The notes under the pieces are model-generated. The model worked only from the letters and a program-made list of their open reading frames with translations. It searched no databases and was not told the origin of the DNA. Positions 1 to 9,210 of a DNA stretch of 64,000 nucleotides are shown here, one piece after another (positions within the stretch are counted from its first letter, which is position 1; every line of letters begins with the position of its first letter). The DNA comes from Rothia uropygialis. GTDB taxonomy: Bacteria; Actinomycetota; Actinomycetes; Actinomycetales; Micrococcaceae. The stretch covers positions 434,001 to 498,000 of the forward strand of contig NZ_NOIS01000001.1 of assembly GCF_004137765.1 (NCBI RefSeq), written 5' to 3'. Both the position numbers and the translations under genes were made by a program.

Positions 1-1556
1 TCTCCTCGGGCATCATCGGCGCGGGCCTCTCGATCGCTTCGATGTTCTGGTTGGCCCCGATCATGCATCTGCTGATGAATGTTGCGGGAGTAGCAGTTCA
101 GTGGCTCATCGACATGCGTCTGCTGCCTCTCGCATCGATCTTGATCGAGCCAGCCAAGGTCCTGTTCCTGAACAATGCGATCAACCACGGAATCCTGACG
201 CCTCTCGGCACGGATCAGGCGCTGCAGCAGGGCAAATCGATCCTGTTTCTCCTGGAATCGAACCCGGGTCCCGGCCTGGGGGTTCTCCTCGCGTACATCA
301 TCTTCGGACGCGGGAGTGCACGTGCCTCGGCCCCCGCAGCCGCTCTGATCCACGCGCTCGGTGGCATTCACGAGATCTACTTCCCTTACGTCCTGATGAA
401 GCCGCAACTGTTGATCGCGACCATCTTCGGCGGAATGTCAGGGGTCTTCGTGGAACTCTTGTTCAACGCGGGCCTGCGCTCACCAGCGGCCCCGGGATCG
501 CTGATCTTCCTCTATGTCAATGCGCCGCCGAACGCGATGTTGGGTGTGACCTTCGGGTGGGTCACCGCAACGATCGTTTCTCTGGTGATCGCCTCGGTGA
601 TACTCAAGGCCTCGAAGCAGGGCGATGACGATCTGGCCAAGGCCACATCCGACATGGAACGCATGAAGGGCAAGAAGTCCTCCGTGGCCGGTACTCTCGC
701 GGGAGACCAGGGCAAGAACACGACGATCCGATCGATCGTTTTCGCCTGTGACGCCGGTATGGGCTCGTCCGCAATGGGCGCTTCCGTACTGCGCAACAAG
801 ATCAAGGACGCCGGATACGGCAACGACATCACCGTCGTCAACAAGGCGATCAACTCCCTGCAGGATGAGTTCGACCTCCTGGTCAGCCACGAGGATCTGG
901 CGGATCGCGCGGCGGCCCCGACCCCCTCGGCTGCACACGTCACCGTGGACAATTTCATGAGTTCGCCGAGATACGATGAAATCGTCGAGCTGATCCGAGA
1001 ACAGCGAGAAGGCACTACGAACGAAGAACCGGCCGCGGATCCGGCAGGGTCGACCGCAGCGGGAGCGACGGCATCGGGAGCGACACCGACGCCCACCGAC
1101 ACGCCCAGCCAGGAGGGAAGCGACCAGGAAATCCTGGGGGTTTCCTCGATCGTTCTGGGCGGTACCGCCACGAGTCGAGACACGGCGATCGACGAGGCGG
1201 GCAAACTGCTCGTCGATACGGGCAAGGTCGATCCCTCGTACATCGACTCGATGCACGAGCGCGAAGGCTCGGTTTCGACGTTCATGGGTAACGGTCTCGC
1301 TATTCCCCACGGCACCAACGAGGCGAAATCGGCGATCCATTCCTCGGCCATGTCCTTTGTGCGTTACGACGGCGGAGTCGACTGGAACGGCAAGCCGGCA
1401 CGGTTTGTCATCGGCATCGCAGGTGCCGGTGGCGAGCACCTGAATCTGTTGCAGAAAATTGCAAAGATCTTCTCGAACAAAGAATCGGTGGCCCAGCTCG
1501 AGGCCGCCCAGACACCTGAGGAGATCCTCGAGATCTTCGGAAAGGTCAACGCATGA
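1..1556 (+). CDS. mtlA: PTS mannitol transporter subunit IICBA (5' end outside window)
   Basis: Membrane permease of the phosphotransferase system that imports mannitol and releases it as mannitol-1-phosphate. The reading frame is already open at base 3, so the start lies upstream; an internal ATG at 42 is not the start. The visible part holds the second half of the IIC membrane domain, a IIB domain with the phosphocysteine loop CDAGMGSSAMG (Cys codon at 747-749), a Thr/Ala/Pro-rich linker near 1020-1120, and a C-terminal IIA domain with the phosphohistidine in AIPHGTNEAK (His codon at 1308-1310). Fused IIA is one of the known MtlA layouts. Its stop overlaps the mtlD start by 4 bp (ATGA), so the two are translationally coupled. 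Substrate is assigned from domain type plus mtlD next door. Confidence 0.93.
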   Translation, partial: SSGIIGAGLSIASMFWLAPIMHLLMNVAGVAVQWLIDMRLLPLASILIEPAKVLFLNNAINHGILTPLGTDQALQQGKSILFLLESNPGPGLGVLLAYIIFGRGSARASAPAAALIHALGGIHEIYFPYVLMKPQLLIATIFGGMSGVFVELLFNAGLRSPAAPGSLIFLYVNAPPNAMLGVTFGWVTATIVSLVIASVILKASKQGDDDLAKATSDMERMKGKKSSVAGTLAGDQGKNTTIRSIVFACDAGMGSSAMGASVLRNKIKDAGYGNDITVVNKAINSLQDEFDLLVSHEDLADRAAAPTPSAAHVTVDNFMSSPRYDEIVELIREQREGTTNEEPAADPAGSTAAGATASGATPTPTDTPSQEGSDQEILGVSSIVLGGTATSRDTAIDEAGKLLVDTGKVDPSYIDSMHEREGSVSTFMGNGLAIPHGTNEAKSAIHSSAMSFVRYDGGVDWNGKPARFVIGIAGAGGEHLNLLQKIAKIFSNKESVAQLEAAQTPEEILEIFGKVNA

Positions 1557-2695
1557 AAGCATTGCATTTCGGCGCCGGAAACATCGGGCGCGGATTCGTC
1601 GGCGTCCTGCTCCACGAGGCCGGCTACGAATTGGTCTTCGCGGATGTAGCCCAACCACTGATCGATTCGCTCAACGCCCAGCCGGCCTATACCGTTCACG
1701 AGGTCGGCAACGAACCCCGCGATGTTGAGGTGACCAATTTTTCCGGAGTCAACTCTGCTGATGACCCGGACGCATTGACCGAGCACATCCGCACCGCGGA
1801 TATCGTCACGACGGCAGTTGGACCCACGGTCCTCAAGATCATCGCCCCCGCCATCGCCGAAGGTCTCCGGGCGCGTGCCGAATCGGGCGCGGGCAAGGTG
1901 GCCGTGATGGCATGTGAGAACGCGATCAACGCGACCGACGGTCTCGCCGAGGCGATTCGAGCGGCCTATCCGCAAGCGGACGACGTCGCCATTTTCGCGA
2001 ATACCGCGGTCGACCGTATCGTGCCGAACCAAGCACCTGGGCAAGGGCTCGACGTTACCGTGGAGACCTATCACGAATGGGCCGTGAATTCGGGTCCGTT
2101 CGATGGACGGACTCCCGACATTCCGGGAGTCACCTGGGTGGAGGATCTGGCCCCGTACATTACGCGCAAGCTCTTCACCGTGAACACGGGGCATGCCGCG
2201 ACCGCCTACTTTGGCTATGGAGCGGGAATCTCCAAGATCTCTGACGCTCTGGAGGATACCGACGTGCGCGCCAAAGTCGAGTCCGTGTTGGCGGAGACCA
2301 AGCTGTTGCTCGTCGAGAAGTTCGGATTCGCCCCCGAGGTGCAACAGTCCTATGTGGAGAAGATCCTGACACGGTTCACGAATCCGCACCTGCCGGACAC
2401 TGTTGAGAGAGTCGGTCGCGCTCCGCTGCGCAAAATCTCTCGAAACGAGCGCTTCGTCGGACCGGCCGCGGAGCTTGCCGAAAACGGTCATTCCGCTGAG
2501 GCACTGGTCTTGGCGATCGGTGCGGCCCTTGCATTCGATGTTCCCGAGGACCCTGAATCCGTTGAACTGCGTCGCCGGTTGGCCGACGCGCACGGTAACC
2601 GTTCGGCCACGGATTCGTTGGTTGCCGAACTGACCGGCATCGAATCGTCTCACCCGCTGTTCACGGCGCTGTCCGAGGCTTTCTCGCAGGCGTGA
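1553..2695 (+). CDS. mtlD: Mannitol-1-phosphate 5-dehydrogenase
   Basis: Cytosolic enzyme that oxidises mannitol-1-phosphate to fructose-6-phosphate with NAD+. The protein is 380 residues, a normal length for MtlD. The N-terminus has the dinucleotide-binding pattern FGAGNIGRGFVG (about residues 6-17) and the middle has KLFTVNTGHAATAY, which contains the family's catalytic lysine. It overlaps mtlA by 4 bp. The product feeds glycolysis and, through fructose-6-phosphate, the glmS reaction encoded just downstream, although a terminator-like hairpin separates mtlD from glmS. Confidence 0.95.
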   Translation: MKALHFGAGNIGRGFVGVLLHEAGYELVFADVAQPLIDSLNAQPAYTVHEVGNEPRDVEVTNFSGVNSADDPDALTEHIRTADIVTTAVGPTVLKIIAPAIAEGLRARAESGAGKVAVMACENAINATDGLAEAIRAAYPQADDVAIFANTAVDRIVPNQAPGQGLDVTVETYHEWAVNSGPFDGRTPDIPGVTWVEDLAPYITRKLFTVNTGHAATAYFGYGAGISKISDALEDTDVRAKVESVLAETKLLLVEKFGFAPEVQQSYVEKILTRFTNPHLPDTVERVGRAPLRKISRNERFVGPAAELAENGHSAEALVLAIGAALAFDVPEDPESVELRRRLADAHGNRSATDSLVAELTGIESSHPLFTALSEAFSQA

Positions 2696-2717
2696 CCGGG
2701 GGTAGCGAATAGCGCAC

Positions 2718-2752
2718 CGCGGCCCCGTTCCTGCATCAGGACCGGGGCCGCG
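2718..2752 (+). terminator. Hairpin terminator after mtlD
   Basis: A perfect 10-bp GC-rich stem (2718-2727 with 2743-2752) continues, after one mismatch, into a 5-bp inner stem (2729-2733 with 2737-2741) around a 3-base loop. No real T-tract follows, which is common for actinobacterial terminators. It lies 23 bp after the mtlD stop and before glmS. Confidence 0.7.
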
Positions 2753-2810
2753 TTCCACATCACGGTTAGCAAGGGAGAAAGCACGCCTTGGCTTAGGATA
2801 AGCTGAGCAC

Positions 2811-4685
2811 ATGTGTGGAATCGTTGGATATGTAGGCGAGCTCGGCTCGACCGAACGTCAGTACTATGCGCTCGACGTTGTTCTCGAGGGGCTCCGCCGA
2901 CTTGAGTACCGCGGATACGACTCAGCCGGTGTGGCCGTCGTGTCAGGAAATCAGGTCGACTACCGCAAGAAGGCGGGCAAAGTCGCCGCCCTGGACGCGG
3001 AGCTGGAATCCAATCCGCTCCCTGACGCCATGCTCGGTATCGGGCATACCCGCTGGGCAACCCACGGTGGGCCCACGGATGCGAACGCGCATCCGCATGT
3101 CGTCGACCACGGTCGTTTGGCCGTAGTCCACAACGGCATCATCGAAAACTTCTCCGAGCTCCGTTCGGAGCTGGCCGGCAAGGGCTATGACTTCGTGTCG
3201 GAAACGGACACCGAGGTCGCCGCCACCCTTCTGGCCGATTACTACAACAATGATGCCGAAGGCGATCTCACGGCGGCTATGCGCATGACTTGCCGTCGGC
3301 TCGACGGGGCGTTCACCCTGTTGGCCGTCCACCAGGACCACGAAGACCGGATCGTCGCCGCTCGACGCAATTCTCCGCTGGTCATCGGTTTGGGTAAGAA
3401 CGAGAATTTCTTGGGGTCGGATGTATCGGGGTTCATCGATTACACCAAGCAGGCCGTGGAAATGGGCAACGACCAGATCGTGACCGTTACCGCTGCCAGC
3501 TACGAGATCACCGACTTCGACGGCAAGCCGGCAGAAGGCAAGCCTTTTGAGGTCAAGTGGGATGCGACGCAGGCCGAGAAGGGCGGTTTCTCCTCCTTCA
3601 TGGCCAAGGAAATTCACGATCAGCCGGCCGCGGTCCGCGACACTCTGCTGGGTCGTTTGGACGAGAAGGGCCGCTTGACCCTTGATGAACTCCATATCGA
3701 CGAGGCTGTACTTCGGTCCGTGGATAAGATTGTTGTGATCGCTTGCGGAACCGCAGCATACGCCGGTCATGTCGCACGGTACGCGATCGAACATTGGTGC
3801 CGTATCCCCACCGAGGTCGAACTCGCTCACGAGTTCCGATATCGCGATCCGATTGTCAACGAGAAGACTCTTGTGGTGGCTCTATCGCAGTCGGGGGAGA
3901 CGATGGACACGCTCATGGCCATCCGTCACGCACGCGAGCAGGGTGCCAAGGTCATCGCTATCTGCAACACCAACGGATCTTCCATTCCGCGTGAATCGGA
4001 CGCCTCGCTGTATACCCACGCGGGCCCGGAGATCGCGGTCGCTTCGACCAAGGCTTTCCTCGCGCAGATCACCGCGGCTTATCTCTTGGGTCTGTACCTC
4101 GCCCAATTGCGCGGCAACATGTACTCGGATGAGGTCGTGGAGATCCTCGACGAGTTGCAAAAGATGCCTGAGAAAGTCCAACAGGTCATCGACGGCGAAC
4201 AGCAGGTCCAGGACCTGGGCATCCAGATGAAGGATGCCTCATCCGTCCTCTTCCTGGGACGGCACGTCGGATTCCCCGTCGCGCTCGAAGGCGCTCTTAA
4301 ACTCAAGGAAATCGCGTACATCCATGCCGAAGGATTCGCCGCGGGCGAGTTGAAGCACGGCCCGATCGCCCTGATCGAGGAGGGACAACCCGTCTTTGTC
4401 ATCGTTCCCTCTCCTCGGGGCCGAGATTCCCTGCATGCCAAGGTGGTCTCCAATATTCAGGAGATCCGCGCCCGCGGTGCCATCACCATCGTGATCGCCG
4501 AAGAGGGCGACGAAGACGTCAAGCAATATGCCAACCACATCATTTATGTGCCCCAGGCACCGAGCCTGATGCAGCCTCTGCTGGCCACTGTGCCGCTGCA
4601 GATTTTCGCTAGCTCACTAGCCGGAGCCAAAGGCTACGACGTCGATCAGCCGCGTAACCTCGCAAAGTCGGTGACGGTCGAGTAA
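2811..4685 (+). CDS. glmS: Glutamine--fructose-6-phosphate aminotransferase (isomerizing)
   Basis: Makes glucosamine-6-phosphate from fructose-6-phosphate and glutamine, the first step towards UDP-GlcNAc and peptidoglycan. The 624-residue length is typical. The N-terminal glutaminase domain starts MCGIVGYVG, so Cys2 becomes the nucleophile after Met removal; GHTRWATHG and HNGIIEN are further class II glutaminase motifs. Two SIS sugar-isomerase domains follow (about residues 300-430 and 470-610), with SQSGETMDT in the first. The C-terminus LAKSVTVE is the conserved end of the family. It is separated from mtlD by a hairpin and followed by another, so it is probably its own transcription unit. 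No ribozyme-type leader was recognised. Confidence 0.97.
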   Translation: MCGIVGYVGELGSTERQYYALDVVLEGLRRLEYRGYDSAGVAVVSGNQVDYRKKAGKVAALDAELESNPLPDAMLGIGHTRWATHGGPTDANAHPHVVDHGRLAVVHNGIIENFSELRSELAGKGYDFVSETDTEVAATLLADYYNNDAEGDLTAAMRMTCRRLDGAFTLLAVHQDHEDRIVAARRNSPLVIGLGKNENFLGSDVSGFIDYTKQAVEMGNDQIVTVTAASYEITDFDGKPAEGKPFEVKWDATQAEKGGFSSFMAKEIHDQPAAVRDTLLGRLDEKGRLTLDELHIDEAVLRSVDKIVVIACGTAAYAGHVARYAIEHWCRIPTEVELAHEFRYRDPIVNEKTLVVALSQSGETMDTLMAIRHAREQGAKVIAICNTNGSSIPRESDASLYTHAGPEIAVASTKAFLAQITAAYLLGLYLAQLRGNMYSDEVVEILDELQKMPEKVQQVIDGEQQVQDLGIQMKDASSVLFLGRHVGFPVALEGALKLKEIAYIHAEGFAAGELKHGPIALIEEGQPVFVIVPSPRGRDSLHAKVVSNIQEIRARGAITIVIAEEGDEDVKQYANHIIYVPQAPSLMQPLLATVPLQIFASSLAGAKGYDVDQPRNLAKSVTVE

Positions 4686-4698
4686 TGACGTCGCGAAG

Positions 4699-4726
4699 AC
4701 GCCCGCTGCACCCGTGTGGCGGGCGT
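4699..4726 (+). terminator. Hairpin terminator after glmS
   Basis: An 8-bp stem (4699-4706 with 4719-4726, acgcccgc / gcgggcgt) surrounds a 12-base loop and is followed by a moderately T-rich stretch. It begins 13 bp after the glmS stop. Confidence 0.6.
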
Positions 4727-4772
4727 TTCGTCTATCTTCGGGTATCCGGAGGGCGGGAAAAGGAGTTTGGCG

Positions 4773-5177
4773 TTGATCATGGGAACCGGAGTGGACGTCG
4801 TTGATATCGATCGATTCGCCCAGATACTCGGGCGTACTCCTCGATTGCGTGAAAGACTTTTCACGGAAGAAGAACGGGAGCTCCCGGCGCGCTCGCTGGC
4901 TGGTCGTTTTGCCGTCCGGGAAGCGGTGGCCAAGGCGCTGCATGCGCCCCCAGGAATGATCTGGAGACATTGCTGGATCGAGAAGAACCGATATGGTGCG
5001 CCCCGTCTCGTGGTAACCGGGACCATTCAGGAAACCGCGGAGCGGCTCGGCATCAATCGCTGGCACGTGAGTATCACCCATGATGGCGGAGTGGCCATGG
5101 CCAGCGTGATTGCGGAACGCTTGAGCGGGGAAGAACTTTCCGTAGCGCAGCGACTCGAGGAGATCACATGGGGCTGA
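4773..5177 (+). CDS. acpS: Holo-[acyl-carrier-protein] synthase, TTG start
   Basis: Transfers 4'-phosphopantetheine from CoA to a serine of acyl carrier protein, activating it for fatty-acid synthesis. Motifs are GTGVDVVDIDRF at the N-terminus (metal-binding Asp) and FAVREAVAKALH with the conserved Glu and Lys. I place the start at TTG 4773 because aaaggag lies 7 bases before it and the protein (134 aa) then begins right at the conserved IMGTGVDVVDI block; the ATG at 4779 is 13 bases from that ribosome site, and a frame from 4716 would begin inside the glmS terminator. The last 10 bp overlap the next gene, so the two are coupled. Confidence 0.93.
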   Translation: MIMGTGVDVVDIDRFAQILGRTPRLRERLFTEEERELPARSLAGRFAVREAVAKALHAPPGMIWRHCWIEKNRYGAPRLVVTGTIQETAERLGINRWHVSITHDGGVAMASVIAERLSGEELSVAQRLEEITWG

Positions 5178-6817
5178 AAACCTACACAGCGCGTCAAATC
5201 AAAGAGACCGAGAAGCCGCACGTGGACGCCGGGGTGCCGCTCATGGAACGCGCGTCCCACGGCCTCGGGGAGACCGCGGCCCGCCTGCTGGCCGAGCGCA
5301 CCGGGACTGCCTTCGGAAAGCGCGCTCTCTTGCTCATCGGCAAGGGCAATAACGGTGGGGATGCGCTCTTCGCCGGAGCTTTTCTGCGGTCGGAAGGCAT
5401 GAAAGTCACCGCGCTTCTGACCGAGGGTGATTGTCATGAACAGGGACGCAACGCCTTCGAAGAGGCGGGCGGAGACATCATCGGTCTTTCCAGTATGCCC
5501 TCGGCCGACGCCGTCGGAATCGCTCTCGAGAAGCTCCAGCATGCGGACCTGATCGTCGACGGAATCCTGGGAACGGGCGGCCGAGGTGGTCTTCGGGGCC
5601 TGGCTCAGGAGGTTGTACAGGGCATCACTGCGGAGCTGACCAGAACCAGAAGGGGAATGGAAACGGGCTCACGGAGGCGCCCCCTGATCATCGCATGCGA
5701 CGCCCCCTCGGGACTGGACGCCACGACCGGGCAAGTTTTTGGCCCGGTTCTTCCCGCGGATGTCACCATCACTTTCATCGGAGCCAAGACCGGGCTGGTG
5801 GCCACACCCTCCCGAAGTCTGGTCGGAAAGATCGTGGTGCTGGATTTGGGGATCAGTGAGGGCCTCCCTGAATCAACGGTTCAGGTCCTCCAGAACAGCG
5901 ACTTCCCGACGGCTTGGCCCTTGCCACGCGAGGGCGATCAAAAATACTCTCGGGGCGTCCTGGGCACGGTCGTTGGGAGCGATGAATTCCCCGGAGCCGG
6001 GCTCATGTGCATCCGGGCGGCGATCAATGCGGGGACCGGCATGGTCCGTTATACCGGCGGCGATTTCCTGGCCGGAACCGTTGCCGTCTCGTGTCCTGAG
6101 GCCGTAAGAACCGAATCGGTCGGCGCGCACCGCGTTCAGGCGTGGGCGATTGGCTCGGGGGCAACCGGCTCGGATCGAGAGCACGACATCCGTCATGCCA
6201 TCGATTCCGGGTTGCCGTTGGTCGCCGACGCCGCCGCAATCGATATCCTCGCGAGGGACGCGGCCGACGGTGTTCGGGCGTCGCCGAATGTTCTCATGAC
6301 TCCTCACGCGGGGGAGTTGGCCCAGGCTTTGGAGTGGTTCTCGCGCCTGAGGACCCGAGGGTCTTTCGAGCTCGCGGAAGCGGCTGAACAGTCGGGATGG
6401 CCCCACGGGGACTTCCCGGAGGAGGGTTTCCCCTCGCGAGATCACATCGAGGCATCGCCACTCGTCTGGGCACGGACCGCGCAGAAGGTTCTCGGGGGAA
6501 CGATTTTGCTCAAAGGCGCCACCACGGTCGTTGCTGGGCCCAGTACGGCGTGGGTGCATTCGGGCAATAGCAACTGGCTCTCGACGGCCGGCTCGGGGGA
6601 TACCCTGACGGGAATCCTGGGAGCGGGAATCTCAGCATTGGCCGCACGTGTGGAGAACGGGGGCGCGGATTCCGACGACGTCGATTCTTGGGGGCGCGTG
6701 GCCGCCGCGGGACTGCTGGTGCAAAGGGCCATGAGCACGCTGTCCCCGGGGCCAGTGCCGCCGACGATCGCGGCTGCCAGGATTCCTGAGGCTCTGGGCC
6801 GGTTGGCCGGTCAGTAG
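5168..6817 (+). CDS. nnr: Bifunctional NAD(P)H-hydrate epimerase / ADP-dependent NAD(P)HX dehydratase
   Basis: Repairs damaged (hydrated) NADH and NADPH. Residues 1 to about 230 form the YjeF_N epimerase domain, with GKGNNGGDALFAG as its key loop. About 245-549 form the ribokinase-like dehydratase, with LKGATTVVAG and the GSGDTLTGILG motif that holds the catalytic Asp. The 549-residue fused layout matches bacterial Nnr. The start ATG follows gaggag by 5 bases and lies inside acpS, a pairing often seen in actinobacteria. Its 3' end overlaps the convergent sugar transferase gene by 7 bp. Confidence 0.95.
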   Translation: MGLKTYTARQIKETEKPHVDAGVPLMERASHGLGETAARLLAERTGTAFGKRALLLIGKGNNGGDALFAGAFLRSEGMKVTALLTEGDCHEQGRNAFEEAGGDIIGLSSMPSADAVGIALEKLQHADLIVDGILGTGGRGGLRGLAQEVVQGITAELTRTRRGMETGSRRRPLIIACDAPSGLDATTGQVFGPVLPADVTITFIGAKTGLVATPSRSLVGKIVVLDLGISEGLPESTVQVLQNSDFPTAWPLPREGDQKYSRGVLGTVVGSDEFPGAGLMCIRAAINAGTGMVRYTGGDFLAGTVAVSCPEAVRTESVGAHRVQAWAIGSGATGSDREHDIRHAIDSGLPLVADAAAIDILARDAADGVRASPNVLMTPHAGELAQALEWFSRLRTRGSFELAEAAEQSGWPHGDFPEEGFPSRDHIEASPLVWARTAQKVLGGTILLKGATTVVAGPSTAWVHSGNSNWLSTAGSGDTLTGILGAGISALAARVENGGADSDDVDSWGRVAAAGLLVQRAMSTLSPGPVPPTIAAARIPEALGRLAGQ

Positions 6818-8298
6818 GCCCCGTCTTTGCCCACGACGGCCCGGACTGTTTTGCAGAGGACAATCAGGTCCCCGATGACCGACCAATTCTCGACGTAATA
6901 CAGGTCCAAACGTGTCGATTCCTCCCAGGACAGATTCGAGCGCCCTGATACTTGCCAGAGACCGGTGATGCCCGGTTTGACCAGGAGCCGTCGATGAACG
7001 TCCTCCTCATACCTCTGGACTTCATCGTCCAGCGGTGGGCGGGGGCCGACCAGGGACATATCGCCGATCAGCACGTTCCACAATTGCGGGAGTTCGTCCA
7101 ACGAATACCGGCGCATGAACCTGCCCACGCGAGTTACGCGGGGGTCATTGACCATCTTGAAGAGGACGCCCTGACCTTGATTCTGCTCCAAGAGCTGCGC
7201 CTTGAGCTCCTCAGCGTTGGGGACCATGGACCGAAACTTGAACATCGAGAAGGTCCGACCCCGGTGGCCGACGCGTTTCTGGGAGAAGAAGATAGGGCCG
7301 TGGGGCGAATCGATTTTGACCATCACCGCCAAGCACATCAGTAACGGTGCGAGGACCAAAAGCCCCGCAGCGCTCCCGAGGATGTCCAAGACCCTCTTGG
7401 TGAAAGCGGCTGGACCACCCATTCGCGGCGCCGACACGTGAATCAGGGGCAGACCGTTGAGGGGTTGAGTGTGAAAGCGTGGTCCCGCAATATCGGTCAG
7501 TGCGGGAGCCATCATCAAACCGACGCGTTCCTCCGCGAGCAACCAGCCCAGTTTGCGCATATTTCGGGGCCAAATGAGATGACCGGTGGACATGGCCACA
7601 ACGTCAATGGCATGTTCTCGCACAACCTCCATGATCTTCACCAGGTTAGGGCTGTGTCCGAGAATCGGGACGTTGCCGTGGGATGCCAATTTCTCGGCAT
7701 CCGGAAGGCCCGCGAAATAAACGCCTGCTGGAACGTAACCGTAATTCCTTGCCCGCTCCATGGTGCCCACCAAATGAGCCGTGGACTCGGCGTCACCGAT
7801 GATGAGAGCTCGAATCAACGCACCGCCGTCGCGACGCCGATTGATTATCCAGCGGCGGAACATCAGCCGTTGAGCGAGAAGAAGAACAATGCCTAGGGGA
7901 GCAGCAATGAGCACGTACCCGCGAGCCAACTGAACCTTACTCGCATAGGCGAGGATGGCAATTCCCGCGAAAACCCACAACGAGGACGAGATGACTTTCC
8001 GGTATTCGTCATTGCCCGCGCCGAGAATGCGCGAATCCCTGGCCCCGCCCAGCCACATCGCGATCCACCAGGTCGTGGCCAGCAGGAACGAGATGATTCC
8101 GTATGCGATGGAATCATTGCCTCTGAACGGAAGCAGTTCGGAGCCATCTCGCCCGAATCGCAGAAATTGAGCCGAGGCCACGGCGATCGCTATCGCAGCG
8201 GCGTCTGTCAGGGACAACGCCTTAACGGCCTTGTTGTTCCACGACATTCTTTGGACGGTGGTCTTTTTGGGCGCGCTCAAGCCCGGATACGTTGTCAT
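6811..8298 (-). CDS. Exopolysaccharide polyprenyl glycosylphosphotransferase (WcaJ/WbaP-like)
   Basis: Integral membrane enzyme that transfers a sugar-1-phosphate onto undecaprenyl phosphate, the priming step of exopolysaccharide or cell-wall glycan synthesis. The 495-residue protein has several N-terminal membrane segments, a CoA-binding-like middle region (ALIIGDAESTAHLVG), one more membrane segment, and the C-terminal transferase domain with FKFRSM, RRYSLDELPQLWNV, DMSLVGPRPP and KPGITGLWQVSGRS, all hallmark motifs. No flippase, polymerase or long sugar cluster is nearby, so the polymer cannot be named. The upstream region (8299-8410) is unusually AT-rich and probably holds its promoter. 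Confidence 0.9.
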   Translation of the reverse strand: MTTYPGLSAPKKTTVQRMSWNNKAVKALSLTDAAAIAIAVASAQFLRFGRDGSELLPFRGNDSIAYGIISFLLATTWWIAMWLGGARDSRILGAGNDEYRKVISSSLWVFAGIAILAYASKVQLARGYVLIAAPLGIVLLLAQRLMFRRWIINRRRDGGALIRALIIGDAESTAHLVGTMERARNYGYVPAGVYFAGLPDAEKLASHGNVPILGHSPNLVKIMEVVREHAIDVVAMSTGHLIWPRNMRKLGWLLAEERVGLMMAPALTDIAGPRFHTQPLNGLPLIHVSAPRMGGPAAFTKRVLDILGSAAGLLVLAPLLMCLAVMVKIDSPHGPIFFSQKRVGHRGRTFSMFKFRSMVPNAEELKAQLLEQNQGQGVLFKMVNDPRVTRVGRFMRRYSLDELPQLWNVLIGDMSLVGPRPPLDDEVQRYEEDVHRRLLVKPGITGLWQVSGRSNLSWEESTRLDLYYVENWSVIGDLIVLCKTVRAVVGKDGAY

Positions 8299-8410
8299 TG
8301 CCAGCGGATCCCCCTACCGCAACAAGCCAATAACTGTTAATCCGCCGTGATTGCCAAGGGCGGACGGAATATTACTGCATAGTACGGAACAATACTACCG
8401 AATTACGGCG

Positions 8411-9178
8411 TCAATTGCTTGTCCCTGCAAGTATGTGTTCGATTACTGCCGAGTAGTAACTTGGTAAGACGTTGTCGTCCATCGGCACGCAGACTTCCAG
8501 TTCTTCTTGCTCTTCCGAGACGAAGAGGCCAGGATCGTTGCAATCCGCTATGCCTATGGTCGGGATTCCTGCGGACGCTGCGGCGCCGGCCCACCCATGG
8601 TCGGCGACAACGAAATCGGGTCGTCCTCCTCCCTCTTGGAGTTGTTCGAGTACCAGCCTCATCGGCTCGGGATAGTGAGTGTGTGCCAGAGAACCGTATT
8701 GCTGGAACATCACAACGTCGTTGATCTGACGTAGGTCTCCACCCTTGAAAGGGATGCCCTCGCGGATTTCGATCACGTTCGCTCCGCCGGACCGGGCAGC
8801 GGTGGCCATGTGCTGATAGATCGGGAAGAGCCCGGCGGGGTGACCGGTCGCGAACAGGATGGAACCGCCTGTCCCGACCGCTTCCCAGAATCGGCGACGA
8901 TAGCGGTCCAAAGCGTCTAGGCAGAGCTCGGTTCCGATAGTGTCTTGGCCTTCTACGTGGTCACGATCGGGATTGATGCCGCATCGCCGGACCATGAGAT
9001 CGAAGATCTGTTCCCAGGTCCAGGTTCGTTTGAGCTCGACGCCGAATTCGAGATGCTCGTTGCCTTCCAAGAATCCCGTGATGTGTGCGAGGTTTATCTC
9101 CCGAGCCGTCGCGACCTCGCCGGTGATATGCGTTCTTTCCAAGTGTTCTGCCAAGGCGCTGAGGTCCTGGGTGGGCAT
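8411..9178 (-). CDS. Putative phosphatase of an actinobacterial family
   Basis: A 255-residue soluble protein. I recognise it as belonging to an actinobacterial family usually annotated only as phosphatase; no activity is established from the sequence. Visible conserved-looking blocks are FATGHPAGLFPIYQ (about residues 109-122), VVADHGWAGAAASAGIPTIG (about 195-214) with an Asp-His pair, and IADCNDPGLFVSE. There is no signal peptide or membrane segment. It lies 32 bp downstream of the MshA-like gene on the same strand and is probably cotranscribed, so a role in sugar-phosphate metabolism is an inference from position only. Confidence 0.6.
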   Translation of the reverse strand: MPTQDLSALAEHLERTHITGEVATAREINLAHITGFLEGNEHLEFGVELKRTWTWEQIFDLMVRRCGINPDRDHVEGQDTIGTELCLDALDRYRRRFWEAVGTGGSILFATGHPAGLFPIYQHMATAARSGGANVIEIREGIPFKGGDLRQINDVVMFQQYGSLAHTHYPEPMRLVLEQLQEGGGRPDFVVADHGWAGAAASAGIPTIGIADCNDPGLFVSEEQEELEVCVPMDDNVLPSYYSAVIEHILAGTSN

Positions 9179-9210
9179 TTTTCTCCTTCGTCGAGCGGGT
9201 TGTCCGAGAT

